In this document: positions 43,762-52,099 of the stretch, piece after piece
How the letters are laid out: every line of letters begins with the position of its first letter
How positions within the stretch are numbered: position 1 is the first letter of the stretch
Assembly: GCA_963745405.1 (NCBI GenBank)
Contig: CAVUWY010000002.1
Coordinates: forward strand, 868,001-932,000
Length of the DNA: 64,000 nt
Source of the DNA: C-114 sp963745405
GTDB lineage: Bacteria; Chloroflexota; Limnocylindria; Limnocylindrales; CSP1-4
Direction of reading: 5' to 3'
The notes under the pieces: generated by a model
Seen by the model: only the letters and a program-made list of their open reading frames with translations
Databases searched by the model: none
Told to the model about the DNA's origin: nothing
Position numbers and translations under genes: made by a program

Positions 43762-44598
43762 GGAGCCGCTCGACACGATCGGCAGGGTGGGCGTCGTGGC
43801 GCCCGGCGCCGGTTCGTGGGTCAGGGCGATCGTCATCGGCCCGCTGATCGACGGGATCGGGCCGCCGTTCATGTAGCCGGTGCCGTCCTCGCCGACGGTG
43901 AATGAGCCGATCGGGGCCGGCGCGCGCTTCGGGGCGATGACCCAGGCCTCGTAGACCGAGTCGCCCGTCGTCGGAGCCAGCCCGCGGACGACGACGCTCA
44001 TCGTGCCGGCCTTGCCCACGACGGCGAGGCCGCCGCGGGTCGGATCGTCCGGACTCGTGAGGACGACGCTCGTGCTGCCCGGCTGGGCCGCTTCGGTGAG
44101 GACCGCGTCCACGTGTGCCTGGTACGACCGGCTCGCATCGAGATCCGAGCGGAGGCTGATGTTCCACGCGCCGAGGGCGACGATCGCGACCACGGCCGCT
44201 ATCCCGGCGACCCAGGTCAGGATCGGCCGTCGGGCCGTCCGCTCGGCACGGGCGGCATCGATGGAGATGGGCGCTCCGCTCATGGCGGGAGTCGGCGCAG
44301 GAGCTGCGGTGGAGGCGACTGCCGTGGCCGCAACGGCAGGGACGGAGGTCGCGGGCGCGGGAGCCTCGGCGGCGAGGTCGGCGGCAGCCGCGGCCATGAT
44401 CCGCTCACGGAGCGCAGCGGGAGGTTCGACCTGCTTGATCGACTCGGCAAGGACCGGCACGACCTCGGCGAACGCGGTGATCTCCGGGTGCGGCTCGGCG
44501 CACGTCGCAAGGTGGTCGCGGACCGCCTGCGCCCGCCCGGGCTCGAGCGCGCCGAGGGCGAAGGCCGGGGCGAGGTCGCGGACGTCGTCGCAGGTCAT
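43753..44598 (-). CDS. Anti-sigma factor, RskA family with N-terminal zinc finger
   Basis: 281 residues. The N-terminal anti-sigma domain has C3 and H-L-A-T-C (H29, C33) as in ZAS modules. An Ala/Pro linker, one transmembrane helix (about 127-146, W-V-A-G-I-A-A-V-V-A-I-V-A-L-G) and an extracytoplasmic RskA domain (P-T-T-G-D-S-V-Y-E-A-W-V-I, G-S-F-T-V-G-E-D-G-T-G) follow. It should hold the sigma factor encoded just upstream at the membrane and release it on an envelope signal. ATG 44598 overlaps the sigma stop as ATGA. Confidence 0.93.
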   Translation of the reverse strand: MTCDDVRDLAPAFALGALEPGRAQAVRDHLATCAEPHPEITAFAEVVPVLAESIKQVEPPAALRERIMAAAAADLAAEAPAPATSVPAVAATAVASTAAPAPTPAMSGAPISIDAARAERTARRPILTWVAGIAAVVAIVALGAWNISLRSDLDASRSYQAHVDAVLTEAAQPGSTSVVLTSPDDPTRGGLAVVGKAGTMSVVVRGLAPTTGDSVYEAWVIAPKRAPAPIGSFTVGEDGTGYMNGGPIPSISGPMTIALTHEPAPGATTPTLPIVSSGSAG

Positions 44599-45263
44599 CG
44601 ACCGACTCCCGCGCGCCCATCGCCGGATATCCCGCCCTCGATGCCGGCCGCGCCGACCGGGTCGTCGCCGACGAGAACCCGGCGCATCGCGAGGAGCCCG
44701 AGGCGGATGCGGCTCTTGACGGTGCCGAGCGGCGTGTTCGTCCGGGCCGCGATCTCCTGCTGGGTTAGCCCGCCGAAGTAGGCGAGCTCGATCGCCTCGC
44801 GCTGGACATCGGTCAGGGCATCGAGCGCATCCATGACGGTCTCACGGTCGAGGCCGGCCGCCACATCGGGCCAGATGTCGGGCAGGGTGAGCGCCGACGG
44901 GGAGGGATCCTCGGCAGCCGGCAGCTCGACGGTCGGCCGGCGTCGTCGGATGGCGTCGACCGCCCGGTGATGGACGATCGACAGGAGCCACGTCTTCACC
45001 GTTCCGCGGCCGTCGATGTAGCGGGCCGCGTTTCGCCAGGCACCGAGGAAGGCGTCCTGGACGACGTCCTCGGCCATGCCGGGATCGCCGGTCATCCGGA
45101 GGGCGATCGAGTAGGCCATCGTTCGGTAGCGGTCATAGAGCTCTTCCAGTGCATGCAGTTCTCCGGCGGCGCAGGCGGCTATCGCCGCGCGGTCGGCGGC
45201 GTCGGTCGCCGACGGGGGGCTCTCCGGACGCGGCGGGCTCGGTGCCGGACTGTCGGCCGTCAT
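44595..45263 (-). CDS. ECF sigma factor, SigK-like
   Basis: 222 residues. Region 2 runs from L-E-E-L-Y-D-R-Y through D-P-G-M-A-E-D-V-V-Q-D-A-F-L-G-A-W-R. Region 4 is L-T-D-V-Q-R-E-A-I-E-L-A-Y-F-G-G-L-T-Q-Q-E-I-A with the helix-turn-helix T-N-T-P-L-G-T-V-K-S-R-I-R-L-G. It is partnered with the RskA-type anti-sigma factor by a four-base overlap and follows tmk by another, so sigma factor, anti-sigma factor and thymidylate kinase appear to be one transcript. Its regulon cannot be read here. Confidence 0.94.
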   Translation of the reverse strand: MTADSPAPSPPRPESPPSATDAADRAAIAACAAGELHALEELYDRYRTMAYSIALRMTGDPGMAEDVVQDAFLGAWRNAARYIDGRGTVKTWLLSIVHHRAVDAIRRRRPTVELPAAEDPSPSALTLPDIWPDVAAGLDRETVMDALDALTDVQREAIELAYFGGLTQQEIAARTNTPLGTVKSRIRLGLLAMRRVLVGDDPVGAAGIEGGISGDGRAGVGR

Positions 45264-46015
45264 CCGATGATGCGCGGCCGGGCCGGGTTCGGTTCATCGG
45301 TCGAGGTCCCACCCCCGGGCCCGACACCGGATCCGACCCTTCCGACACTGGATCCAACGACCTCGAGGAGCCCCGGCAGGCGCTGCACGACCGTGTCGAC
45401 GATGGCCCGGGCGACGATCGACGGCTCGGCCGTCGCATCTACCACGGCGATCCGATCCGGCTCGGCCGCGGCGATGGCGAGGAACCCGTCGCGGACGCGG
45501 CGGTGGAAGGCGACGTCGAACCGCTCCTCGAAGCGGGTCACCTCGGCGCCCGACTTCCGGCCGAGGCCGACCTCGACCGGGAGGTCGAGGAGGATCGTCA
45601 GGTCGGGCCGCAGGCCGTCGGTCGCGACTCGCTCGAGGGCCGCTAGCTCCTCGACCGGCAGTCCGCCGCCGTAGCCCTGGTAGGCGAGCGTCGAATCGGC
45701 GAAGCGGGCCGAGACGACGACCTCGCCGCGCTCGAGTGCCGGTCGGATGATCTCGGCCACGAGGGCGGCGCGGGCGGCGTTGAAGAGGAGGGCATCGAGG
45801 CGGGCGGGATGGTCCGCCGCGCGATCCGCCAGGAGCAGTTCGCGGATCCGCTCGCCGACTACCGTTCCGCCGGGCTCGCGGACGAGCGCCACCGTCGACC
45901 CGGCGTCACGGAGGGCCCGGCAGAGGATCTCGGCCTGGCTCGTCTTGCCGGCGCCGTCGGGTCCTTCGAGCGTGATGAACCGACCGCGGCCTGGTCGATC
46001 CCCCTGAGCCGTCAC
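45260..46015 (-). CDS. tmk: Thymidylate kinase
   Basis: Phosphorylates dTMP to dTDP. The P-loop G-P-D-G-A-G-K-T lies near residue 18, R-E-P-G-G-T follows, and A-Y-Q-G-Y-G-G-G and D-L-P-V-E-V-G-L-G-R-K are in place. The usual D-R-Y/F before the A-Y-Q-G block reads S-A-R-F, so the acidic residue is replaced by Ala. The C-terminus is extended by about 40 Gly/Ser/Pro residues. GTG 46015 has TACACT six bases upstream, a leaderless start. It also feeds dTTP to the rhamnose pathway in a general sense. Confidence 0.93.
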   Translation of the reverse strand: MTAQGDRPGRGRFITLEGPDGAGKTSQAEILCRALRDAGSTVALVREPGGTVVGERIRELLLADRAADHPARLDALLFNAARAALVAEIIRPALERGEVVVSARFADSTLAYQGYGGGLPVEELAALERVATDGLRPDLTILLDLPVEVGLGRKSGAEVTRFEERFDVAFHRRVRDGFLAIAAAEPDRIAVVDATAEPSIVARAIVDTVVQRLPGLLEVVGSSVGRVGSGVGPGGGTSTDEPNPARPRIIG

Positions 46016-46021
46016 GGACCG

Positions 46022-46027
46022 AGTGTA
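46022..46027 (-). promoter_or_regulatory. -10 box (TACACT) of leaderless tmk promoter
   Basis: TACACT on the minus strand ends 6 bases before the GTG of tmk. It is divergent from the exporter promoter, whose -10 is 35 bases away. Confidence 0.6.
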
Positions 46028-46061
46028 CCCGGGCGTGCTGGCCCGTCAGCCCGATGCCGTC

Positions 46062-46067
46062 TACGAT
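46062..46067 (+). promoter_or_regulatory. -10 box (TACGAT) of leaderless exporter promoter
   Basis: TACGAT ends 9 bases before GTG 46077, supporting that codon as the start of the NicO exporter rather than the in-frame GTG at 46023, which overlaps the tmk promoter. Confidence 0.5.
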
Positions 46068-46076
46068 CGGCGCCTC

Positions 46077-47840
46077 GTGGTCCGACCGTCACCGCTCCAC
46101 CCGGGCCGCCGCATCGGCGGCGCCGCGCTCATCGGGGCCTTCGTCGCCGTGTTCCTCGTGCCGGCGGTCGCGAGCGCCCACCCTCTCGGCAACTTCACGA
46201 TCAACCACTACGCCGGCATCCGGGTCGAGCCGGACCGGATCGACCTCGACATCGTCATCGACGAGGCGGAGATCCCGACCTTCGGCGAACGGCAACGGAT
46301 CGACACGGACGGCAGCGGCACACTGTCGGACGAGGAGATCGAGGCGGAACGCCAGGTCGCCTGCGGCCGGCTCGGGCCGAGCCTCGAGCTGAGCGTGGGC
46401 GGGTCGTCGCTCCCGCTCACGGTCGTCGCCGCCGGCCTGTCGTTCCCGGCCGGCGCGGCGGGACTGGCGACGATGCGGCTCGTCTGCGAGTACGTCGCGA
46501 CGCCGGTGGTGCCGCTGCCGGCCGGCGCGACGATCCGCTACGCCGATCCCTCGAACGCCGATCACCTCGGCTGGCACGAGATCGTCGCGACCGGCGATGG
46601 GACGACCCTCGTCGCGAAGGGCATCCCCACCACCTCGATCTCGAAGCGGCTGACCGCCTACCCACCGGCCCTCATCCCGAAGCCTCTGGCCGTAAGCTCG
46701 GCGACCATCACGGCGACGCCCGGCGGGCCGGCCACGGTCGATCCCTGCGTACCGGATGCGTTCTCGCTGATGGCCCCACCGACGGACGAGGCGGCGTTCG
46801 GCTGCGCCCCTCCCGCCGGTGCGCTGACGGGCGCCGCGGCCTCGCCCGGCGCTGCGGAGGGACCGGACCCGGCCGCATCGCCGGCTCCAGAGCCGATCGC
46901 GGAGGCGTCTGCCGCGTACGTGCCGGTCGCCCAGGCTCCGGCTGCGGGAGCCCCGACCGATGGCGTCGTCGCCGCGGTGCCCGGTGGGGTCGGGGCCGAT
47001 GTCAGCGGACTCCTCGAGACGAGCGACGTGACGCCGACCGTCCTCGTCCTGTCGCTGCTGACCGCCATCGCGCTCGGGGCCGCCCACGCGCTCACGCCGG
47101 GACACGGCAAGACAGTGATGGCCGCCTATCTCGTCGGGACCCGGGGGACGAGCCGCCAGGCCCTCGGCCTCGGCCTCACGGTGACCGCGTCGCACACCCT
47201 CGGTGTGCTCGGCCTCGCCGCCGTGATCCTCGCCTTCCACGTCGTCGCGCCGGAGTCGTACAACCACGTCGCCGGGATCGTCGCCGGCCTGATCGTCGTC
47301 GCGATCGGCGGCTGGCTCGTGGCGAGCCAGGTCGCCGGACGGATCCGCGGAAGGACCGACTCGATCGCGGCGCCCGACGGTCACGCCCACGCACCCGGTC
47401 ACGCCCACCCCCATGGCCCGATGGCGCACTCCCACGAGCCGGGCGAAGGCAATCCCCATCCCGATCACGAGGCGGCGACGACCTCGGCCCCGGGCCTGAC
47501 CACGGAGGCTCCGGTGTCGCGGCGGAGCCTGTTCGCCCTCGGGCTCTTCGGCGGACTCGTCCCGTCGGTCAACGCCCTCATCATCCTGCTCGCCGCCCTG
47601 ACGACCGGACGAGCCGCTTACGGCTTCGTCCTCGTCGTCGCATTCGGGGCCGGCATGGCTCTCGTCCTGAGCGGGATCGGCCTCGGGCTCGTCCACGCCG
47701 GGCGCTGGATGGGGGGCCGTCCATCGTCCTCGCTGCCGGCCCGCCTGTTCGCGGTCGTACCAGCCGTCTCGGCCGTCGTCATCCTCCTCGTCGGCCTCTA
47801 CGTCACGAGCCAGGCGATCTTCGGAACGCCGACCCTGTGA
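46077..47840 (+). CDS. NicO family nickel/cobalt-type exporter with N-terminal secreted domain
   Basis: 587 residues. The signal peptide ends V-A-S-A before H-P-L-G-N-F-T. An extracytoplasmic domain of about 280 residues includes D-T-D-G-S-G-T-L-S-D-E-E, a calcium-binding EF-hand-like loop. It ends in an Ala/Pro linker. The six-helix NicO transporter domain has A-A-H-A-L-T-P-G-H-G-K-T-V-M-A-A-Y-L-V-G as signature. A His-rich loop (about ten His near codons for 47386-47470) suggests Ni/Co/Zn binding. Family members export divalent metals; the specific metal is not determinable. The start follows the leaderless -10. Confidence 0.86.
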   Translation: MVRPSPLHPGRRIGGAALIGAFVAVFLVPAVASAHPLGNFTINHYAGIRVEPDRIDLDIVIDEAEIPTFGERQRIDTDGSGTLSDEEIEAERQVACGRLGPSLELSVGGSSLPLTVVAAGLSFPAGAAGLATMRLVCEYVATPVVPLPAGATIRYADPSNADHLGWHEIVATGDGTTLVAKGIPTTSISKRLTAYPPALIPKPLAVSSATITATPGGPATVDPCVPDAFSLMAPPTDEAAFGCAPPAGALTGAAASPGAAEGPDPAASPAPEPIAEASAAYVPVAQAPAAGAPTDGVVAAVPGGVGADVSGLLETSDVTPTVLVLSLLTAIALGAAHALTPGHGKTVMAAYLVGTRGTSRQALGLGLTVTASHTLGVLGLAAVILAFHVVAPESYNHVAGIVAGLIVVAIGGWLVASQVAGRIRGRTDSIAAPDGHAHAPGHAHPHGPMAHSHEPGEGNPHPDHEAATTSAPGLTTEAPVSRRSLFALGLFGGLVPSVNALIILLAALTTGRAAYGFVLVVAFGAGMALVLSGIGLGLVHAGRWMGGRPSSSLPARLFAVVPAVSAVVILLVGLYVTSQAIFGTPTL

Positions 47841-47867
47841 GGGCGCGCGTCGGAGCCGGGCCGCTGC

Positions 47868-47873
47868 TACCCT
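47868..47873 (+). promoter_or_regulatory. -10 box (TACCCT) of leaderless tldD promoter
   Basis: TACCCT ends 8 bases before the ATG of tldD, with no Shine-Dalgarno site. It lies in the 41-base gap after the exporter. Confidence 0.5.
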
Positions 47874-47881
47874 GACCGGCG

Positions 47882-49327
47882 ATGCGCGACCTCACGAGCC
47901 GAGCCATCGACACGGCCACGACCCGCGGGGCGAGCTATGCCGACGTCCGCATCGTCCGTCGACTCGACGAGTCGATCTCGGTGAAATCCGGACGGGTCGA
48001 AGGCGTCTCCTCCGGCGAGAGCGAGGGGTTTGGCGTCCGTGTCCTCGTCGACGGGGCCTGGGGCTTCGCCTCGTCCCATCGGCTCGACGCGATCGAGATC
48101 GACCGGGTCGCCGCCGAGGCGGTCCGCATCGCCCGGGCCTCGGCCACCGCGCTTCGCCGACCCGTCGTGCTCGACGATCGACCGCCGGCCCACGGCACCT
48201 TCGAGACGCCGGTCGTCGAGGACCCGTTCACCGTGCCGCTCGAGGCGAAGATCGGCGACCTCCTGGCCGCCGACGAGGCGATGAACCGGGTCGCCGGCAT
48301 CGCCTACACCGAGTCGTCGTACGGCGCGCAGCGGGAATGGAAGACCTTCGCCGCCAGTGATGGCAGCTTCACCGAGCAGACGACGACCCATATCGGCTCG
48401 GGCATCGAGGCCAACGCCGTCGACGGCGACGAACTGCAGCGACGGAGCTGGCCCGACAACGGCGGCGGCTGGCAGGGTGCCGGCTACGAGTACGTCCGCA
48501 GCCTCGACCTGCTCGGCCATGCCGAGGAGTACGCGGAGGAGGCGGTCGCCCTCCTGTCCGCACCACAGTGCCCGCCAGGCCGGCGGACGATCGTCCTCGA
48601 CCCGTCGCAGCTGTACATGCAGATCCACGAATCGTGCGGGCACCCGAGCGAGCTCGACCGGGTGTACGGGACCGAGGCCTCCTACGCGGGCACGAGCTTC
48701 CTCACGACCGACCGGCTCGACGACGGCTTCCGCTACGGCTCGGATCTCATCACGATCGTCGCCGACGCGACCGCCCCTGGTGGGATGGGCACCTTCGGCT
48801 GGGACGACGAGGGCGTCGCCGCCCAGGCAGTGCCCCTCGTCAAGGACGGAATCTTCAGCGGCTACCTCTCCTCGCGGGAGACGGCGCCTCGGATCGGCCG
48901 CCGTTCCGGCGGGGCGATGCGGGCGGACGGCTGGAACCGCATCCCGCTCATCCGCATGACGAACATCAACCTCCTGCCCGTGGCCGGGATGAGCCTCGAC
49001 GACATCGTCGCCGACACCGACGACGGGATCTACATGGCCCAGTGCCGCAGCTGGTCGATCGACGACCGCCGCCTGAACTTCCAGTTCGCGACAGAGGTCG
49101 GCTACGAGATCGTCGGCGGCAAGAAGGGCCGGCTCCTCAAGAATCCGACCTACACGGGCATCACCTACGAGCTGTGGCGGTCGTGCGACGCCGTGGGCGA
49201 CGCGTCGAGCTATCGGATGCTCGGGACGCCGAACTGCGGCAAGGGCGAGCCGGGCCAGGTCGGCCATATCGGCCACGCCGTCTCCGGTGCCCGCTTCCGG
49301 AACGTCCAGGTCGGGGTGCTCAGCTGA
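47882..49327 (+). CDS. tldD: Metalloprotease TldD subunit
   Basis: Catalytic subunit of the TldD/TldE heterodimer, which cuts unfolded peptides and matures some ribosomally made peptides. The active-site H-E-S-C-G-H sits at residues 249-254 (HExxxH; the usual second position Ala-Val is Ser-Cys here). The typical E-G-F-G-V-R-V stretch is near residue 48 and the C-terminal zinc-ligand region C-G-K-G-E-P-G-Q near residue 455. Length (481) is normal. The next gene begins in the stop codon. Confidence 0.95.
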   Translation: MRDLTSRAIDTATTRGASYADVRIVRRLDESISVKSGRVEGVSSGESEGFGVRVLVDGAWGFASSHRLDAIEIDRVAAEAVRIARASATALRRPVVLDDRPPAHGTFETPVVEDPFTVPLEAKIGDLLAADEAMNRVAGIAYTESSYGAQREWKTFAASDGSFTEQTTTHIGSGIEANAVDGDELQRRSWPDNGGGWQGAGYEYVRSLDLLGHAEEYAEEAVALLSAPQCPPGRRTIVLDPSQLYMQIHESCGHPSELDRVYGTEASYAGTSFLTTDRLDDGFRYGSDLITIVADATAPGGMGTFGWDDEGVAAQAVPLVKDGIFSGYLSSRETAPRIGRRSGGAMRADGWNRIPLIRMTNINLLPVAGMSLDDIVADTDDGIYMAQCRSWSIDDRRLNFQFATEVGYEIVGGKKGRLLKNPTYTGITYELWRSCDAVGDASSYRMLGTPNCGKGEPGQVGHIGHAVSGARFRNVQVGVLS

Positions 49328-50679
49328 GCGGCGACGGCGCCGCGGAGTGGCTGGCGGTCGCCCGACGAGCCGTCGCGCTGGCCGTCGCGGCCGGCGCGAC
49401 CGAGGCCGAGGCACTGGTCTCCGCCGACGACGCCCAGCTGACCCGCTTCGCCAACAGCGAGATCCACCAGAACGTCGCCGAGACGAGCGCAGCCTGCAAT
49501 CTCCGCTTCGTCATCGGCAAGCGGGTAGGCGTCGCGTCGTCGGGGAGGACCGACGACGACGGCATCGCTCGCCTCGTCGAACGTGCCGGCGCGATCGCCC
49601 GCAATGTCGAGGAGCTCGAGGACTGGGCGGGGCTCCCGGAGGCGGGAGGGTTCGTCGGCGAGCTGCCGGCGGCCTTCGCCGACGCCACTGCCACCGCGAC
49701 CCCGGAACGACGAGCCGAGGGCGCCCGGGCGGTGATCGCCGCCGCCGACGAGGCCGGCGTCACCGCGTACGGGTCGTTCGCCACGACGACGGAGCGCGTG
49801 GCGATCGCCAACTCGCGGGGCGTCGAGGCGGCCGGCGAGCGCACGTCGTCGCAGCTCATCACGGTCGCCATGGGCCCCGATGGCGGCGCTGGCTATGCCG
49901 AGGCGGCGGCCGTCGACACGATGGCGATCGATGCCGCGGCACTGGGCCGGGAGGCGGCAGCCAAGGCTCGCGCGACCGTCAACGCCCGGCCGCTCGAGGC
50001 CGGCGACTACCCGGTCGTCCTCGAGGAATACGCCGTCGTCGACCTGATGGACATGCTCGGCTACCTCGGGTTCAGCGCCCTGGCGGTCCAGGAGGAGCGC
50101 TCGTTCGTCGAGATCGGCAAGCGGATCGCCAGTGACCTCGTGACCGTCACCGACGACGGAGCCGACCCGGCCGGCCTGCCGATGGCGTTCGACTACGAGG
50201 GGGTCGCCAAGCAGCGGGTGCCGCTCCTCGATCGCGGCGTCTGCGCCGGCATCGTCTACGACTCCCAGACCGCCGCCCGGGACGGCGTCCGCTCGACCGG
50301 CCATGGCCTGCCGGCCCCGAACCCGTACGGGCCGTTCCCGCTCAACATGGTGATGACCGCCGGGACGACGCCGCGCGACGAGCTGATCGCGGGGATGGGC
50401 CGCGGGCTCCTCGTCACCCGCTTCCACTACACGAACCCGGTCCACCCGAAGCTCGGCATCGTGACAGGCATGACCCGCGACGGGACTTTCCTCGTCGAGG
50501 ACGGCCGGATCGTCGCCCCGGTCCGGAACCTCCGCTTCACCCAGTCCTACCCGGAAGCGCTGGCGGCCGTGACCGGCGTCAGCCGTGAGCGACGGACGCT
50601 CAAGGGGTTCCTCGGCGGGGTCGTCGTCCCTGCCCTCCGGATCGACGCCTTCACCTTCACCGGCACGACCGAGCACTGA
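49324..50679 (+). CDS. pmbA: Metalloprotease TldE/PmbA subunit with apparent CTG start
   Basis: The non-catalytic partner of TldD. 451 residues; V-I-G-K-R-V-G-V-A-S-S-G, G-A-G-Y-A-E-A-A-A-V-D, D-L-M-D-M-L-G-Y-L-G-F-S-A and N-M-V-M-T-A-G-T are family features. The homologous region begins almost at once after the tldD stop. In the frame between 49300 and about 49420 there is no ATG, GTG or TTG. CTG at 49324 overlaps the tldD TGA as CTGA, parallel to the ATGA/GTGA/TTGA couplings elsewhere, so it is the best start. Upstream codons in this frame only shadow tldD. Confidence 0.88.
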   Translation: MSGDGAAEWLAVARRAVALAVAAGATEAEALVSADDAQLTRFANSEIHQNVAETSAACNLRFVIGKRVGVASSGRTDDDGIARLVERAGAIARNVEELEDWAGLPEAGGFVGELPAAFADATATATPERRAEGARAVIAAADEAGVTAYGSFATTTERVAIANSRGVEAAGERTSSQLITVAMGPDGGAGYAEAAAVDTMAIDAAALGREAAAKARATVNARPLEAGDYPVVLEEYAVVDLMDMLGYLGFSALAVQEERSFVEIGKRIASDLVTVTDDGADPAGLPMAFDYEGVAKQRVPLLDRGVCAGIVYDSQTAARDGVRSTGHGLPAPNPYGPFPLNMVMTAGTTPRDELIAGMGRGLLVTRFHYTNPVHPKLGIVTGMTRDGTFLVEDGRIVAPVRNLRFTQSYPEALAAVTGVSRERRTLKGFLGGVVVPALRIDAFTFTGTTEH

Positions 50680-50759
50680 GTCCCGGGCTCGGGATCCCAT
50701 CGGGCGGGGCGACCGCCCGAGTCGAGCGGGATCGCCGTGATGTAGGGCACCATCCTCGC

Positions 50760-51200
50760 GTGGACTCGATCCAGGCGCGGCTCGGCCGCGGGTTCGACCC
50801 GGCGGAACTGCGGCGGATCAAGCGGCTCTGGGTGCGCCACTCCATCGCCGAGGATCGGCGCGACATCGACGGGCTCGTGGCGACGCTCGCGCCCGATTGC
50901 GTATACGAGATCGTCCCGACCGGCCAGCGCTGGGAGGGCCACGAAGGGGCGCGGCGGTTCTACACCGAGCTGTTCGCCGCGTTCCCGGACAACCGGTTCG
51001 CACTGACCGAGATCGTCGTGGGCCCGCAGGGCGTGTTCGAGGTCGCCACCCTGACCGGCACGAACGAGGGACCGTGGGCCGGTGCTCCACCGAGCCGCCT
51101 GCCCGTCTCCTTGCCGGTCCTCATCCTCTTCCCCTGGGACCCGGCCACGAAACGGTTCTGCGGGGAGCGGATCTGGTTCGACCGGGGCGACCTCGGCTGA
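50760..51200 (+). CDS. SnoaL/NTF2-like domain protein
   Basis: 146 residues of the alpha+beta cone fold: L-W-V-R-H-S-I-A-E-D-R-R-D-I-D-G-L-V-A-T-L then Y-E-I-V-P-T-G-Q-R-W-E-G-H-E-G-A-R-R-F-Y-T-E-L-F, ending I-W-F-D-R-G-D-L. The family includes polyketide cyclases, steroid isomerases and many uncharacterised small-molecule-binding proteins, so no reaction can be named. GTG 50760 fits the start of the conserved part. It stands alone between tldE and a convergent VOC gene. Confidence 0.75.
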   Translation: MDSIQARLGRGFDPAELRRIKRLWVRHSIAEDRRDIDGLVATLAPDCVYEIVPTGQRWEGHEGARRFYTELFAAFPDNRFALTEIVVGPQGVFEVATLTGTNEGPWAGAPPSRLPVSLPVLILFPWDPATKRFCGERIWFDRGDLG

Positions 51201-51249
51201 GGTGGCCGCCGAAGATGACGGCGCCGAAGACTCGCGCTGAGACTCGGTA

Positions 51250-51594
51250 TCAGCCGCCGTTCACGCAGAACTCGTTGCCGGCCGGGTCGGCGAGGACGGT
51301 CCAGCAGAACGAGCCGAGGCAGCGTTCTGCGGTCACGGTCGCTCCGAGGGCGACGAGACGGGCGACCTCGGCTGCCATGTCGTCGGCCCGGAAGTCGATG
51401 TGGACCCGGTTCTTCACGACCTTCGGCTCCGGCACGCGCTGCAGGAGCAGCGAGAGGCCGCGCTCCGGCGAGACGATCGAGACGTACTGCTCGTTGACCG
51501 GCCGTGCTTCCCAGCCGAGGGCCGCCGTCCAGAACGCGAGTGCCGGCTCGAAGTCCGTGCAGTCGATGACGATGTCGGCCGGCCGCAGCGTCAC
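51250..51594 (-). CDS. VOC (glyoxalase/bleomycin-resistance fold) family protein
   Basis: 114 residues: V-I-D-C-T-D-F-E-P-A-L-A-F-W-T-A-A-L-G-W is the first beta-alpha-beta unit, and H-I-D-F-R-A-D-D and L-A-D-P-A-G-N-E-F-C-V the second. The closest look is to glyoxalase-like (Glo_EDI_BRP) proteins without a known substrate. GTG 51594 overlaps the DCC gene stop as GTGA; coupled translation suggests a shared role. Confidence 0.82.
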   Translation of the reverse strand: MTLRPADIVIDCTDFEPALAFWTAALGWEARPVNEQYVSIVSPERGLSLLLQRVPEPKVVKNRVHIDFRADDMAAEVARLVALGATVTAERCLGSFCWTVLADPAGNEFCVNGG

Positions 51595-52097
51595 CCGACC
51601 GGCCTCCCGGCCGGCACCACGCAGCGACTCGCATCGAGACCGAGCCGGCGCCCGATCCGATGGCGGTTCCGGGCCGAGAGCCGGTAGACGGCGCCGGCGA
51701 TCGGCGGGACGAAAGGGAGAGCGACCCACGGCCGGAACCAGCGGCCGCCCGGCAGCGCATCGAGGATCAGCAGAAGCGCGTCGCCGCCGGCGACCACCCG
51801 CCCGTCGCTCTCGTCGACCACGTGGAGGGCTTCTGCCAGCGATCGACCGGCGACCGCGGCGACGACCTCAGGGCGCCCCGACGTCGCTGCGTCCTGCAGC
51901 GGCAGGAAGGCGAGCCGGCGGTGACGATCGAGCGTCCAGAGTTGGCGCGCGGTCCAAGCGCAGAACGCGCAGTCCCGGTCGTAGAGGACGACGAGCCGCG
52001 GCTCGCCGCCGGCCGCTTCGGCCCGGGCCATGCCAGTCGCCCCCGCCTCGATCGCGGTCGCCCCGACCCCTGTATGCCTGTCCACCCGCAGGCTCAT
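51591..52097 (-). CDS. DCC family thiol-disulfide oxidoreductase-like protein (DUF393)
   Basis: 168 residues. The family motif D-R-D-C-A-F-C lies near residue 40 and R-L-A-F-L-P-L-Q-D near residue 62, followed by G-G-D-A-L-L-L-I-L and a hydrophobic C-terminal half ending in the Arg-rich R-L-S-A-R-N-R-H-R-I-G-R-R. The first 33 residues are an extension. Enzymatic activity has not been shown for the family. It is coupled to the VOC protein and lies 2 bases after the R3H ATPase gene. Confidence 0.82.
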   Translation of the reverse strand: MSLRVDRHTGVGATAIEAGATGMARAEAAGGEPRLVVLYDRDCAFCAWTARQLWTLDRHRRLAFLPLQDAATSGRPEVVAAVAGRSLAEALHVVDESDGRVVAGGDALLLILDALPGGRWFRPWVALPFVPPIAGAVYRLSARNRHRIGRRLGLDASRCVVPAGRPVG

Positions 52098-52099
52098 CG

